A stretch of DNA of 44,523 nt from Nonomuraea aridisoli (GTDB lineage: Bacteria > Actinomycetota > Actinomycetes > Streptosporangiales > Streptosporangiaceae). Made by a program: the position numbers and the translations under genes. The notes below the pieces were generated by a model. The model was not told the DNA's origin. It ran no database searches and was given only the letters and a program-made list of their open reading frames with translations. Shown here in pieces: positions 16,222 through 25,465 of this stretch. Position 1 is the first letter of the stretch, and the number at the start of each line of letters is the position of its first letter. The stretch spans positions 1 through 44,523 of the forward strand of contig NZ_POUD01000043.1 in the NCBI RefSeq assembly GCF_003236395.1. Reading direction: 5' to 3'.

Positions 16222-17331
16222 TCATTGAATTCCCGCCTCGGTGCACATCTCGGCGAACTCACCCGTGCACAGTTCCTCCTTGGTGACGTAACCGTCGGCC
16301 ACCACGTCCTTGACGTTGTCGGCGTAGATGGCCTGCGGCTCCATCAGCTCGGCCGGCACGTCCTGTCCCGTCTCCGGGTCCTTGACGCTGCTGGACGCCG
16401 CCGGCTTCTCGCCCTTGGCCAGCGCCACCGCGAGCTTGGCCGCGGCGTCGGCCTCCTTCTTGATCGCCTTGTAGACGGTCATGCACTGGTCGCCCGCGAG
16501 GATGTTCTGCAGGCCCTGGACGGTGGCGTCCTGGCCGGTGACCGGGATCTTGCCGTTCAGGTTGTTCTTCTTCAGCACCGTGATGGCGGCGTTGCCGAGG
16601 CCGTCGTTGGCGGCCAGCACCCCGGCGATGTCGGGCTCCTCGGTCAGCATCTGCTCGAAGATGGTGCCGGCCTGGGTGTTGTCCCAGTCGGGCACGGACT
16701 GCTCGGGGCCCTTGACGTACTCGCCGGCGTCGAACTTCGGCTTGAGCACGCCGTCGTAGCCGTTCTTGAACAGGGTGGCGTTGTTGTCGGTCGGCGAGCC
16801 GTTCAGGTAGGCCACGATCGGCTTGTCGGCGTTCTTGTCGGTCAGGCACTTGACCAGGCCCTCGCCCTGGAGCTGGCCGACCTTGGTGTTGTCGAAGCTG
16901 ACGTAGTACTCGGCGCCGCCGCCGAGCGTCAGGCGGTCGTAGTCGATCGTGGCCACGCCCTGCGACCTGGCCTTGTCGATGACGGTCTTGCCGGTGCCGC
17001 TGTCCAGGTTCACGATCATCAGCACCGTGGCGCCGTTCGTGATCATCTGGTCGGCGATGGTCTGGAACTGCGTCTTGTCGTTCTGCGCGTTCTGGATGTC
17101 GTATTCCACACCGGCGGCTTCGAAGGCCTCCTGGAGGTACTTGCGGTCCGCCGTCTCCCACCGGTCGGAGGACTTGCTGTCCGGCAGGATGACGCCGACC
17201 TTGCCCACCGGCGCCGAGGCCGGGGCGGACGAGGTCGTTGTCGTGGTCTGACCGCTTTCGCCCCCGCAGGCGGTGAGACCGAGGGCGAGCGCTGCCGCCG
17301 CGGCGGTCGTGCTGAGGATCCCCTTGCGCAT
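16222..17331 (-). CDS. xylF: Xylose-type sugar ABC transporter substrate-binding lipoprotein
   Basis: A 369-residue periplasmic-binding-protein type I (PF13407) lipoprotein. The signal peptide ends in lipobox LTAC with Cys22 as the lipidated residue. The mature part begins with a Thr/Ser/Ala linker, then KVGVILPDSKSSDRWETADR, the XylF-type opening; NTKVGQLQGEGL, PIVAYLNGSPTDNN and VLAANDGLGNAAITVLKK follow the D-xylose-binding class. ATG 17331 has AAAGGA upstream. It is the first gene of a xylF-xylG-xylH unit that ends near a ROK regulator. Xylose as ligand is inferred from family and synteny. The upstream region has two dyads that may bind the ROK protein. Confidence 0.9.
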   Translation of the reverse strand: MRKGILSTTAAAAALALGLTACGGESGQTTTTTSSAPASAPVGKVGVILPDSKSSDRWETADRKYLQEAFEAAGVEYDIQNAQNDKTQFQTIADQMITNGATVLMIVNLDSGTGKTVIDKARSQGVATIDYDRLTLGGGAEYYVSFDNTKVGQLQGEGLVKCLTDKNADKPIVAYLNGSPTDNNATLFKNGYDGVLKPKFDAGEYVKGPEQSVPDWDNTQAGTIFEQMLTEEPDIAGVLAANDGLGNAAITVLKKNNLNGKIPVTGQDATVQGLQNILAGDQCMTVYKAIKKEADAAAKLAVALAKGEKPAASSSVKDPETGQDVPAELMEPQAIYADNVKDVVADGYVTKEELCTGEFAEMCTEAGIQ

Positions 17332-17359
17332 GGTGCAGGGTCCTTTCTTCCGGAGGGGC

Positions 17360-17438
17360 CCGGATGAATGTTGTTTGCGGCAACGTATTCCGGGACGGCC
17401 TCCTTGGGAAGGGCGCCTTTTGTTGTTTCGGGTAACAA
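17360..17438 (-). promoter_or_regulatory. Candidate ROK operators upstream of xylF
   Basis: Two dyads lie 29-107 bp upstream of xylF. The first, 17360-17393, is an imperfect inverted repeat with arms CCGGATGAATGTTG and CAACGTATTCCGG. The second is TTGTT (17420-17424), nine bases, AACAA (17434-17438). T/A-rich TTGTT-AACAA dyads are typical of ROK-family operators. Binding is inferred. Confidence 0.45.
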
Positions 17439-17526
17439 TCCAGAAACGTCGCCTCAACCTGCGTGACTCGGGCGTTCTGTGACGACGAAGCCCGTGCGCG
17501 GGGATGGTGGATCGGGTACCGGCGGG

Positions 17527-18369
17527 TCAGGCGTGCTCGGAGGTCCGCCCGGCGCTCTCCTCGCGCGAGGCACGAGTCGCCCAGAGGTAGACCAGCGCGC
17601 CGAGGAACAGCACGATCGAGGTCCACTGGTTGATCCGCAGCCCGAGGACGGTCACCGCGTGGTCCACCCCGCCGACCGGGTCGATCCGCAGCCCCTCGAT
17701 CCAGAACCGCCCGAACGTGTAACCGGCGACGTAGACGGCGAACAGGCGGCCGTGGCCCAGCGAGAATCGCCGGCCGGCCAGGATCAGCGCGAACCCGAGC
17801 GCCGCGGTCCACAACGACTCGTACAGGAACGTCGGGTGGTAGAGCACGCCCGGCTCGCCGCCGTGCGCCTGGTCGATCTCCAGGCCCCACGGCAACGTGG
17901 TCGGGCTGCCGTACAGCTCCTGGTTGAACCAGTTGCCCCAGCGGGCGATCGCCTGGCCGAACGCGATGCCGGGCGCGACCGTGTCGGCCACGGCGCCGAG
18001 GGACAGCCGCCGGCGGCGGCAGGCCAGCCACACGCCCACGCCGCCCAGGGCGACCGCGCCCCAGATGCTGAGCCCGCCCTCCCAGATGAACAGCGCCTGG
18101 TAGGGCTCCTTGATCGCGCGCGGGCCGAAGTAGGTCTGCCAGTCGGTGATGACGTGGTAGAGGCGAGCGCCGATCAGGCCGAAGACGACCGCGGGGACCG
18201 CGATGTCGCTGATCACGCCCTTCTCGCCGCCGCGGGCGCGCCAGCGGCGCTCGCTGAGCCAGACGCCGAAGACGATCGCGACGATGAAGCACAGCGCGTA
18301 GGCCCGGATGGGGATGAAGCCGAGATGCCAGACCGCTTCGGAAGGGCTGGGAATCGCGGCAAGGGCCAT
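17527..18369 (-). CDS. lgt: Prolipoprotein diacylglyceryl transferase
   Basis: A 280-residue seven-helix membrane enzyme that transfers diacylglycerol from phosphatidylglycerol to the lipobox Cys of prolipoproteins. Family segments include FIPIRAYALCFIVAI, the invariant-region GLIGARLYHVITDW, IAFGQAIARWGNWFNQELYG (the Lgt signature with its essential Arg), HPTFLYESLW, and a C-terminal GYTFGRFWIEGLRID carrying the second essential Arg. The start at ATG 18369 is fixed by a -10 box seven bases upstream and the absence of a ribosome site, so the mRNA is probably leaderless. It would process the three lipoprotein binding proteins encoded in this window. No co-transcribed neighbour is obvious. Confidence 0.96.
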   Translation of the reverse strand: MALAAIPSPSEAVWHLGFIPIRAYALCFIVAIVFGVWLSERRWRARGGEKGVISDIAVPAVVFGLIGARLYHVITDWQTYFGPRAIKEPYQALFIWEGGLSIWGAVALGGVGVWLACRRRRLSLGAVADTVAPGIAFGQAIARWGNWFNQELYGSPTTLPWGLEIDQAHGGEPGVLYHPTFLYESLWTAALGFALILAGRRFSLGHGRLFAVYVAGYTFGRFWIEGLRIDPVGGVDHAVTVLGLRINQWTSIVLFLGALVYLWATRASREESAGRTSEHA

Positions 18370-18376
18370 GCGGGTG

Positions 18377-18382
18377 AGGCTA
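18377..18382 (-). promoter_or_regulatory. -10 box (TAGCCT) of leaderless lgt
   Basis: On the minus strand TAGCCT is followed by CACCCGC and then the lgt ATG, so transcription would begin at the start codon. No Shine-Dalgarno sequence is present. Confidence 0.55.
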
Positions 18383-18455
18383 GCCGACGCGCGGCCGCCC
18401 GGCCGGCTTCGTGACCCGATCGGGACGGGACGGCGGCCCCGGTGACGCAGGTGGT

Positions 18456-19424
18456 TCAGCCGCGGTCGAGCAGGGCGCGGGCGACCTCGACGTCGGTGAT
18501 GAGGATGTTGACCCAGCCGCCGCGGACCGCTCCCCGGATCGCGGCGATCTTCGACTCGCCCCCGGCGACGCCGATCCGCCGCTCGACCGCGCGGAGCTGG
18601 TCGGGCGAGATGCCGATGAGGCGGTTGTTGAAGTCGGCCTCGACGGGCCGGCCGTCGGCGTCGAAGTAGCGGGTGCACACGTCGCCGACCGCGCCGAGCT
18701 CCTCCAGCTGACGCTGGTCCGCGGGTGCTATCGCGTTGCCGGAACGGCGCAGCAGGGGCGAGGGCTCCAGCGTGCCGATGCCGAGCAGGGCCAGGGTGAG
18801 CCGTGACCACGACTTCATCACCTCGGCCATGGCCGGTTCCTTCGACAGCAGGTCGCGCAGCTCGCGGCTGTGCACCAGGGCGGCCGACGGCGCGAACACC
18901 GGCCGCGCCCCGGTGAGCTCGGCGAGCCTGCTGGTGAGGCGGGTCGCGTGCAGCTGCACCTCGGGGCTGCCCGACCCGCCGACGATCTGCACGACCTCCT
19001 CGGCGACCGGGACCGTCTTGGCGCGCATGGCGTTGACCGCCTCCAGGAGCGTCGCGCTCCAGGAGGAGATGCCGATGACGTCGCCGCCTTTGAGGGTGGC
19101 GTCGAGATAGGTGGCCGTCGCGGCGGCGAGGGCGGGGATGACGTCGGGGCCGACGCCGTCGGTGTCGACCACCACGGCGTCGCGCAGGCCGTACTGCTCG
19201 ACCAGCGCCTCCTCCATCTCGGCGTGCACGCCATCGGGAGAGACCACGACGGTGCGCACGACGCCGCGGGCGACGGCCTCCTTGAGCAGACGCGAGACCC
19301 GGGGCTGGGACAGGTTGAGCTGCGAGGCGATCTCCGGCTGGCGCAGGCCGCGCTCGTGGTACATGCGGGCCACCTTGACCAGCAGCCGCAGATGGTCGGG
19401 GCTGGGAGTCGAAGCGATCGCCAC
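18456..19424 (-). CDS. SorC/DeoR-type sugar-binding transcriptional regulator 1
   Basis: A 322-residue regulator with an N-terminal helix-turn-helix (LLVKVARMYHERG, then LRQPEIASQLNLSQPRVSRL, about residues 15-50) and a C-terminal sugar-phosphate-sensing domain (PF04198; VIGISSWSATLLEAV, LALLGIGTLEPSPLL, RLIGISPDQLRAV, GGESKIAAIRGAVRGGWVN). GTG 19424 has AGGACG upstream; an in-frame ATG at 19494 is possible. It lies just past the terminator-like hairpin of the isomerase/transketolase/transporter operon and on the same strand, so it is its likely local regulator. It is a clear paralogue of the regulator at 35537, sharing the GIGxxxPSPLLRxSGNAI(A/D)PADQ region. SorC members usually sense a phosphorylated pathway intermediate. 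Confidence 0.9.
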   Translation of the reverse strand: MAIASTPSPDHLRLLVKVARMYHERGLRQPEIASQLNLSQPRVSRLLKEAVARGVVRTVVVSPDGVHAEMEEALVEQYGLRDAVVVDTDGVGPDVIPALAAATATYLDATLKGGDVIGISSWSATLLEAVNAMRAKTVPVAEEVVQIVGGSGSPEVQLHATRLTSRLAELTGARPVFAPSAALVHSRELRDLLSKEPAMAEVMKSWSRLTLALLGIGTLEPSPLLRRSGNAIAPADQRQLEELGAVGDVCTRYFDADGRPVEADFNNRLIGISPDQLRAVERRIGVAGGESKIAAIRGAVRGGWVNILITDVEVARALLDRG

Positions 19425-19506
19425 GGGTTCGTCCTGTCTCCTCTTGCTCCGGCGGACGCCCCCGAAGGCACCCGTGGAGCGTCCGGTCTGCATGGTAGAC
19501 GGTGGA

Positions 19507-19552
19507 ACGGCCGAGGGGAGACGCGGGCGTCCTGCCTCACCCCCTCGGCCGT
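19507..19552 (-). terminator. Hairpin after the sugar-binding protein gene
   Basis: ACGGCCGAGGGG (19507-19518) pairs perfectly with CCCCTCGGCCGT (19541-19552), a 12-bp stem with a 22-base loop. It starts six bases after the binding-protein stop on the minus strand and probably ends the catabolic operon before the SorC gene. Confidence 0.6.
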
Positions 19553-19558
19553 CACGGC

Positions 19559-20641
<1,083 letters not shown>

Positions 20642-21781
20642 TCAGCGGTCGGATCTCGCCGCGGCGGCCGGTTCCGGCTCGGCCGCGGCGGCCACGGCGA
20701 CCGCCGACGCGGCGGCTCCGCGCCGCTGGAAGCGCTGCTGGCTCTGGTCGAGGATGACGGCGACCACGATGACCGTGCCCTTGATGACGATCTGCCAGAA
20801 CGTCGAAACGCCCAGGATGACCAGGCCGTCGGCGAGGAAGCCGATCACGAAGGCGCCGACCAGCGTGCCGCGCACGGTGCCCCGCCCACCCGACAGGGCG
20901 GCGCCGCCGATCACCACGGCCGCGATGGCGTTCAGCTCGAAGCTGTCGCCCGCCTGCGGCGCGGCCGAGGTGAGCTCGGAGGCGATGATCAGGCCGGACA
21001 TCGCGGCGCAGGCGCCGGAGACCATGTAAACGATCGTCTTGACCCGCTGCACGGGGACGCCGCTGAGCTGGGTGGCCCGCTCGTTGCCACCGGTGGCGTA
21101 CAGCCAGCGGCCGAAGGCCGTCGAGCGGAGCAGCACGGCGATCAGCACCGCCAGGATGATCATGATCCAGATCGCCACCGGCAGACCCAGCGGCCGGCCG
21201 CCGCCGATCCAGTCGAAGCCGGTGTTGTGCGTGCTGGGATCGCCCGCGAGATCCGGGTACGTCGTGCCGCCCGAGATCAGCAGGGCCGCGCCGCGGGCGA
21301 CGTACAACATGCCGAGGGTCGCGATGAAGGGCGCGACGTTCAGGCGGGTGACGAGGATCCCGTTGACCGTGCCGACCACGGCCCCGGCCGCGACGCACAG
21401 GATGACCACGGCCCACACCGGTGGGTAGGCGATGACGCCGAAGAGGCTCAGGTGCACGCCCTGGAGCAGCTCGCCGGCGATCACCCCCGACAGGCCGACG
21501 ATGGAGCCGACCGACAGGTCGATGCCGCCCTTGAGGATCACCAGCAGCATGCCGAGCGCGAGCACCGCGTTGATGGCCACGTGCTTGGTCATCGTGATCA
21601 GGTTGTCGACCGTCAGGAACGAGTCCGACAACAGGGAGAACACGATGATCAGGACGCCGAGCGCGATGAACGCGCGCAGCTCGAAGATGGTGTTGAGGGT
21701 CTTGAGCCGGCGGGCCTCGGCGGCCGCCTGCCGGCGTTGACCCGCCAGGGCCGCGTGGTCGTTGGTCAGTGTGTCAGACAT
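20642..21781 (-). CDS. RbsC-like sugar ABC transporter permease
   Basis: A 379-residue BPD_transp_2 permease with about eight to ten helices. Typical segments are AVLALGMLLVILKGGIDLSVGSIVGL, TRLNVAPFIATLGMLYVARG, YATGGNERATQLSGVPVQRV (ATPase contact loop) and AVVIGGAALSGGRGTVRGTL. Start ATG 21781 overlaps the end of the ATPase gene by eight bases, so translation is coupled. The C-terminal tail (about 25 residues, Ala/Glu-rich) has no clear function. It belongs with the binding protein at 19559 and the ATPase at 21774. Confidence 0.93.
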   Translation of the reverse strand: MSDTLTNDHAALAGQRRQAAAEARRLKTLNTIFELRAFIALGVLIIVFSLLSDSFLTVDNLITMTKHVAINAVLALGMLLVILKGGIDLSVGSIVGLSGVIAGELLQGVHLSLFGVIAYPPVWAVVILCVAAGAVVGTVNGILVTRLNVAPFIATLGMLYVARGAALLISGGTTYPDLAGDPSTHNTGFDWIGGGRPLGLPVAIWIMIILAVLIAVLLRSTAFGRWLYATGGNERATQLSGVPVQRVKTIVYMVSGACAAMSGLIIASELTSAAPQAGDSFELNAIAAVVIGGAALSGGRGTVRGTLVGAFVIGFLADGLVILGVSTFWQIVIKGTVIVVAVILDQSQQRFQRRGAAASAVAVAAAAEPEPAAAARSDR

Positions 21782-23315
21782 GGCTGGTCTCTTCGCTGGT
21801 GTCGGCGCCGTCGGCCAGGCTCATCAGCCGGTCGCGGGTGATCTCGCCCGCCCGCAGGTCGGCGACCAGACGGCCGCGGACCAGGACGAGCAGGCGGTCG
21901 GGAATGTGCAGGGCCTCTTCGGCCTCTGAGGTGGTGAACAGGACGGCCAGGCCGCGCTCGGCCTGCCGCGCCATCAGCTCGAAGACGTCGGCCTTGGCGG
22001 CGACGTCCACGCCGCGGGACGGCTCGTCGAGCAGCAGCACGCGGGGGCCGGTCATCAGCGCCTTGCCGATGACCACCTTCTGCTGGTTGCCTCCGCTGAG
22101 CGAGCCGATCGGGGCGTCCGGCCCCGCCGTCTTCACCGTGACGTCGGAGATCATCGACTGCACGGCCTGGCGCTCACCGCCGCGGTCGACGATGAGCCGC
22201 CGGACGAACCTGGTCACCGCGGCCAGGGACAGGTTCTGGCCGACGCTCATGGTCTGCACCAGACCGTCGCGCTGGCGGTCCTCCGGCACCAGGGCGAGCC
22301 CGGCCCGGATGCGCTGCCGGACGCTGCCCGTGACCGGCTCGCCATGCAGGCGGACCTCGCCGGACGCGGCCGGCAGCCGCCCGGCCAGGCATTCCATGAG
22401 CTCGGTACGGCCGCTGCCCATCAGCCCGTAGACGCCGACCGTCTCCCCCGCCCGCACGGTCAGCGAGACGCCGTCGACGGCCAGCCGGTCGGGGTTGGCC
22501 GGGTCGGCGACCGACAGCTCGACGGTCTCCAGCGCCACCGGCCCGAGCTTGGGGTCGCGGACGGGGAAGAGGTCGTCCTGCTCGCGCCCGACCATCTTGC
22601 GGACCACCCAGGCCAGGTCCACGTCGGCGGCCCGGGCCGTCGCCACCATGGACCCGTCGCGCAGCACCGCCACGTCGTCGGCGATGTCGAGCGCCTCCTC
22701 CAGGTGGTGGGAGATGTAGACGATCGCCACACCGTGCGCCTTGAGCTCGTGGATGACCTGGAAGAGCACCTCCACCTCGGGCGCGCTGAGCGCCGACGTG
22801 GGCTCGTCCATGATCAGGATCCGGGCGTTCTGCAGCAGCGCCCGGGCGATCTCGACCAGCTGCTGCTGGCCGAGGCGCAGCTCGCTGACCGGCAGGTCGG
22901 GGTTGAGCGCGTCGTCGAGCCGGCCGAGCACCTGCGCGGCGGCCGAGCGCTGTGCCCGCCGGTCGACGAAGAGGCCGCGATGGGTGCGCTCGCGGCCCAG
23001 GAACAGGTTGTCCTGGATGCTGAGGTTGGGGCAGAGGCTGAGCTCCTGATGGATGATGGAGATCCCCCGGTCGGCCGCGTCGCGCGCGCTGCCGAACTCC
23101 ACCACCTGCCCGTCGAGCTGCACCTGGCCGGTCGTGGGCGACTCCACGGCGCTGAGGATCTTCATGAGCGTGGACTTGCCGGCGCCGTTCTCGCCGAACA
23201 GCACGGTGACCCGGCCGGGCAGGATGTCGAGCGAGACGCCCTTGAGCGCCTGCGTCCCGCCGTACACCTTGGTGACGTCGACGGCGCGCAGGACGGGGGC
23301 GGGCGGGGCGGTCAC
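21774..23315 (-). CDS. RbsA-like sugar ABC transporter ATPase, two nucleotide-binding domains
   Basis: A 513-residue protein with tandem ABC domains. The first (about 1-235) has Walker A GENGAGKSTL, signature LRLGQQQLVEIA (a Q-rich variant) and Walker B ILIMDEPTSAL. The second has a degenerate Walker A (GLMGSGRTEL) with signature LSGGNQQKVVIG and Walker B VLLLDEPSRGVDV, the asymmetry normal for RbsA/MglA/AraG. The start is GTG 23315, whose GTGA overlaps the stop of the DUF2291 gene. It energises uptake through the neighbouring permease. Confidence 0.95.
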   Translation of the reverse strand: MTAPPAPVLRAVDVTKVYGGTQALKGVSLDILPGRVTVLFGENGAGKSTLMKILSAVESPTTGQVQLDGQVVEFGSARDAADRGISIIHQELSLCPNLSIQDNLFLGRERTHRGLFVDRRAQRSAAAQVLGRLDDALNPDLPVSELRLGQQQLVEIARALLQNARILIMDEPTSALSAPEVEVLFQVIHELKAHGVAIVYISHHLEEALDIADDVAVLRDGSMVATARAADVDLAWVVRKMVGREQDDLFPVRDPKLGPVALETVELSVADPANPDRLAVDGVSLTVRAGETVGVYGLMGSGRTELMECLAGRLPAASGEVRLHGEPVTGSVRQRIRAGLALVPEDRQRDGLVQTMSVGQNLSLAAVTRFVRRLIVDRGGERQAVQSMISDVTVKTAGPDAPIGSLSGGNQQKVVIGKALMTGPRVLLLDEPSRGVDVAAKADVFELMARQAERGLAVLFTTSEAEEALHIPDRLLVLVRGRLVADLRAGEITRDRLMSLADGADTSEETSHV

Positions 23316-23989
23316 GAGGCGGCCTCGATCGAGATCGGGGTCACCGTCAGCACGTCGGCGGTCAGCGGCGTCATCGCGCCCACCACGGTGACCTTCTTCC
23401 CCTCCAGCGCGTCGGGGTCGAGCGAGGCCAGCACCTTGGCCTTGACCTGGTTGTTCAGGGCCGTGGCGGCGTCGGCGTACTCGACCTGGTTGGTGAACTG
23501 GCCGAACTTGATGAAGCCGACGGCGTCGCGCAGCGCCGTGCCGTTGATCGCGGGGCCGATCTGCACCGACACCCTGGTGTCGTCGTCCAGCTCGGGCACC
23601 TTGACCTCCAGCAGGCCGCTCTCCGGCTTGCCGGCGGTGCCGGTCAGCGAGACCGCGAAGCTGTAGGGGCCGGTGCCGTCGCGGGCGCCGTACTTCTGGC
23701 CGGCCGCGTCGGGGTCGGCGGCGATCGCCTTCTGCAGCGTGACGATGTCGACGGCCTTCTCCTGGATCGCCGGCACCACCTTCGGCTCGTACGTCTGCGC
23801 GCCGTACTTCGCCGGGTCGAACTTGGCCTGCTCGCCCGCCCGCGGCGCGGTGTCCGGCCGGTACGTCGTGCTCGTCAGGATCGCGATGATCACGAGGACG
23901 AGCACGATGAGGCTGACGCGGCCGAGGGTGATCGGGCCGCGGCGGGCGGGGGCGCTCCAGCCGGGTGGCTGATCCTGCGCAATTGTCAT
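23312..23989 (-). CDS. DUF2291 family predicted membrane-anchored exported protein
   Basis: A 225-residue protein with one N-terminal membrane helix (GRVSLIVLVLVIIAILTSTTY) and an extracytoplasmic domain. Family-like features are FDPAKYGAQTYEPKVVPAI, the DVVTLQKAI-type segment (DIVTLQKAIAADPDAAGQKYG), GPYSFAVSLTGTAG and the GPAINGTALRDAVGFIKFGQFTNQVEYA block. DUF2291 proteins are commonly encoded inside RbsABC-type transporter operons, but their role is unknown; an accessory to the binding protein is plausible. ATG 23989 has GGGAG six bases upstream. It lies between the kinase and the ATPase genes and overlaps the latter. Confidence 0.85.
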   Translation of the reverse strand: MTIAQDQPPGWSAPARRGPITLGRVSLIVLVLVIIAILTSTTYRPDTAPRAGEQAKFDPAKYGAQTYEPKVVPAIQEKAVDIVTLQKAIAADPDAAGQKYGARDGTGPYSFAVSLTGTAGKPESGLLEVKVPELDDDTRVSVQIGPAINGTALRDAVGFIKFGQFTNQVEYADAATALNNQVKAKVLASLDPDALEGKKVTVVGAMTPLTADVLTVTPISIEAAS

Positions 23990-24001
23990 GACGTACTCCC
24001 G

Positions 24002-25465
24002 TTAGCTCCCGTTAGCGCGTGCGCCCAGGTCTCTGGCGACCGTGAGGCGCTGGTGCCACCTCGCGACGGCGCGCTCTCTCCGCTCGTCGTCCCAGGCAGG
24101 GGTGAAGACCTCCAGGTCGCGGTCGGCTCGCGCCTCCAGGTCGGCGATGCTCCACAGGCCCAGGCCGAGCCCGGCCAGCCCGGCCGCGCCGGCGGCGGAC
24201 AGCTCGGGATGCGCGGTGCGGGCCACCTCGACGCCGGTGAGGTCGGCTTGCAGCTGCATGAGGGCGGCGCTGCGGGTCAGACCGCCGTCGGCGACCAGCC
24301 TGCGCAGCCCGGGAAGGGCGGCCAGCACGTCGGCGACCTGGTGGGCCACCGACTCCAGAGCGGCCCGCGCGAGCTGCGCGCGCGAGGTCCCGAGGTCGAA
24401 ACCGGCGATCAGCGGCACCGCCCCGGGGTCCCACCAGGGCGCTCCGAGCCCGCCGAAGGCCGGCACCAGGGTCACGTCTCCCGCCTCGGAGCCGGCCGCG
24501 AGGTCGACGATCCGGTCGGCGGGAACGTCGAGCAGATCGGCCAGCCAGGTCAGGGTCCGCCCGCTGGAGCGGATGTTGGCCTCCAGGGCGAACGACGGGC
24601 TCCCGTCCGACCAGGCGATCGTGTCGCACAGGGCGCCCGCCGGCCCGCCCGGTTCGGCGACCGTCATCACCGACGACCCGGTGCCGTAGGTGGCCTTGAC
24701 CACCCCCGGCCGCCAGCCCGCGTGCGCGAACAACGCGGCGTGCGAGTCGCCGAGCACCGCCGTCACCGGGACCCCGTCGGACAACGGCCCGAGGCCACGG
24801 ATCTCGCCGAAGGGGCCGGTGGAGGCCACGACCCGGCCCAGCGCGGCCCGCGGCACGTCGAAGAGGTCGAGCAGCTCGTCGTCCCAGTCGCCGGTCGCGA
24901 GGTCCAGCAGCTGGGTGCGGGAGGCGTTGCCGACCTCCGTGACGAACTGCCCGGTCAGCGAGTCCAGCAGCCACGCGTCGACGGTGCCGAGCCGCAGCTC
25001 GCCACGGCGGCTGCGGCGGCGCGCCGGGTCGTGCCGGTCGAGCAGGGCCGCCATCTTCGACGCCGAGAACATCGGGTCGAGCGGGAGGCCGGTACGGCGC
25101 CTGACCAGGTCGCCGTACCCCTTCTCGGCCAGTCCGGCGGTCAGCGCCGCGCCCCGCTGGTCCTGCCAGCCGGCCAGCGGCGCGACCGGCAGGCCGGTCC
25201 TCGCCTCCCACAACACCACCGACTCGCGCTGGGTGCTCAGCCCGACGCCGCGCACCGCGACCGGGCCGGCCTCGCGCAGGCAGCCGGCCACCGCGTCGCG
25301 GACGCTATCGAGCAGCTCGGCGGCGTCCTGCTCGGCCAGCCCGGGGCCGGGATGGGTCTGGGACAGCGGCGCGCTCGCCCGGGCGACGATCGCGCCCGAG
25401 GCGTTGACCAGCAGCGCCTTCGTGGAACTCGTGCCCTGGTCGACGGCGAGGACGAGCGGTTCCAT
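24002..25465 (-). CDS. FGGY-family carbohydrate kinase
   Basis: A 487-residue sugar kinase of the FGGY family. The N-terminal actin-like phosphate motif is LAVDQGTSSTKALLVN; GLSTQRESVVLWEARTGLP and WQDQRGAALT resemble glycerol kinase and xylulokinase; the ATP domain has VTAVLGDSHAALFAHAG, ATYGTGSSVMTV and FGGLGAPWWDP; LVADGGLTRSAALMQLQADL is the C-terminal family signature. ATG 25465 shares a base with the stop of the transketolase gene. In this operon (isomerase plus split transketolase) the expected substrate is a ketopentose such as D-apulose made by the isomerase; xylulose or a tetrulose are alternatives. The phosphate position cannot be told from sequence. Confidence 0.9.
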   Translation of the reverse strand: MEPLVLAVDQGTSSTKALLVNASGAIVARASAPLSQTHPGPGLAEQDAAELLDSVRDAVAGCLREAGPVAVRGVGLSTQRESVVLWEARTGLPVAPLAGWQDQRGAALTAGLAEKGYGDLVRRRTGLPLDPMFSASKMAALLDRHDPARRRSRRGELRLGTVDAWLLDSLTGQFVTEVGNASRTQLLDLATGDWDDELLDLFDVPRAALGRVVASTGPFGEIRGLGPLSDGVPVTAVLGDSHAALFAHAGWRPGVVKATYGTGSSVMTVAEPGGPAGALCDTIAWSDGSPSFALEANIRSSGRTLTWLADLLDVPADRIVDLAAGSEAGDVTLVPAFGGLGAPWWDPGAVPLIAGFDLGTSRAQLARAALESVAHQVADVLAALPGLRRLVADGGLTRSAALMQLQADLTGVEVARTAHPELSAAGAAGLAGLGLGLWSIADLEARADRDLEVFTPAWDDERRERAVARWHQRLTVARDLGARANGS

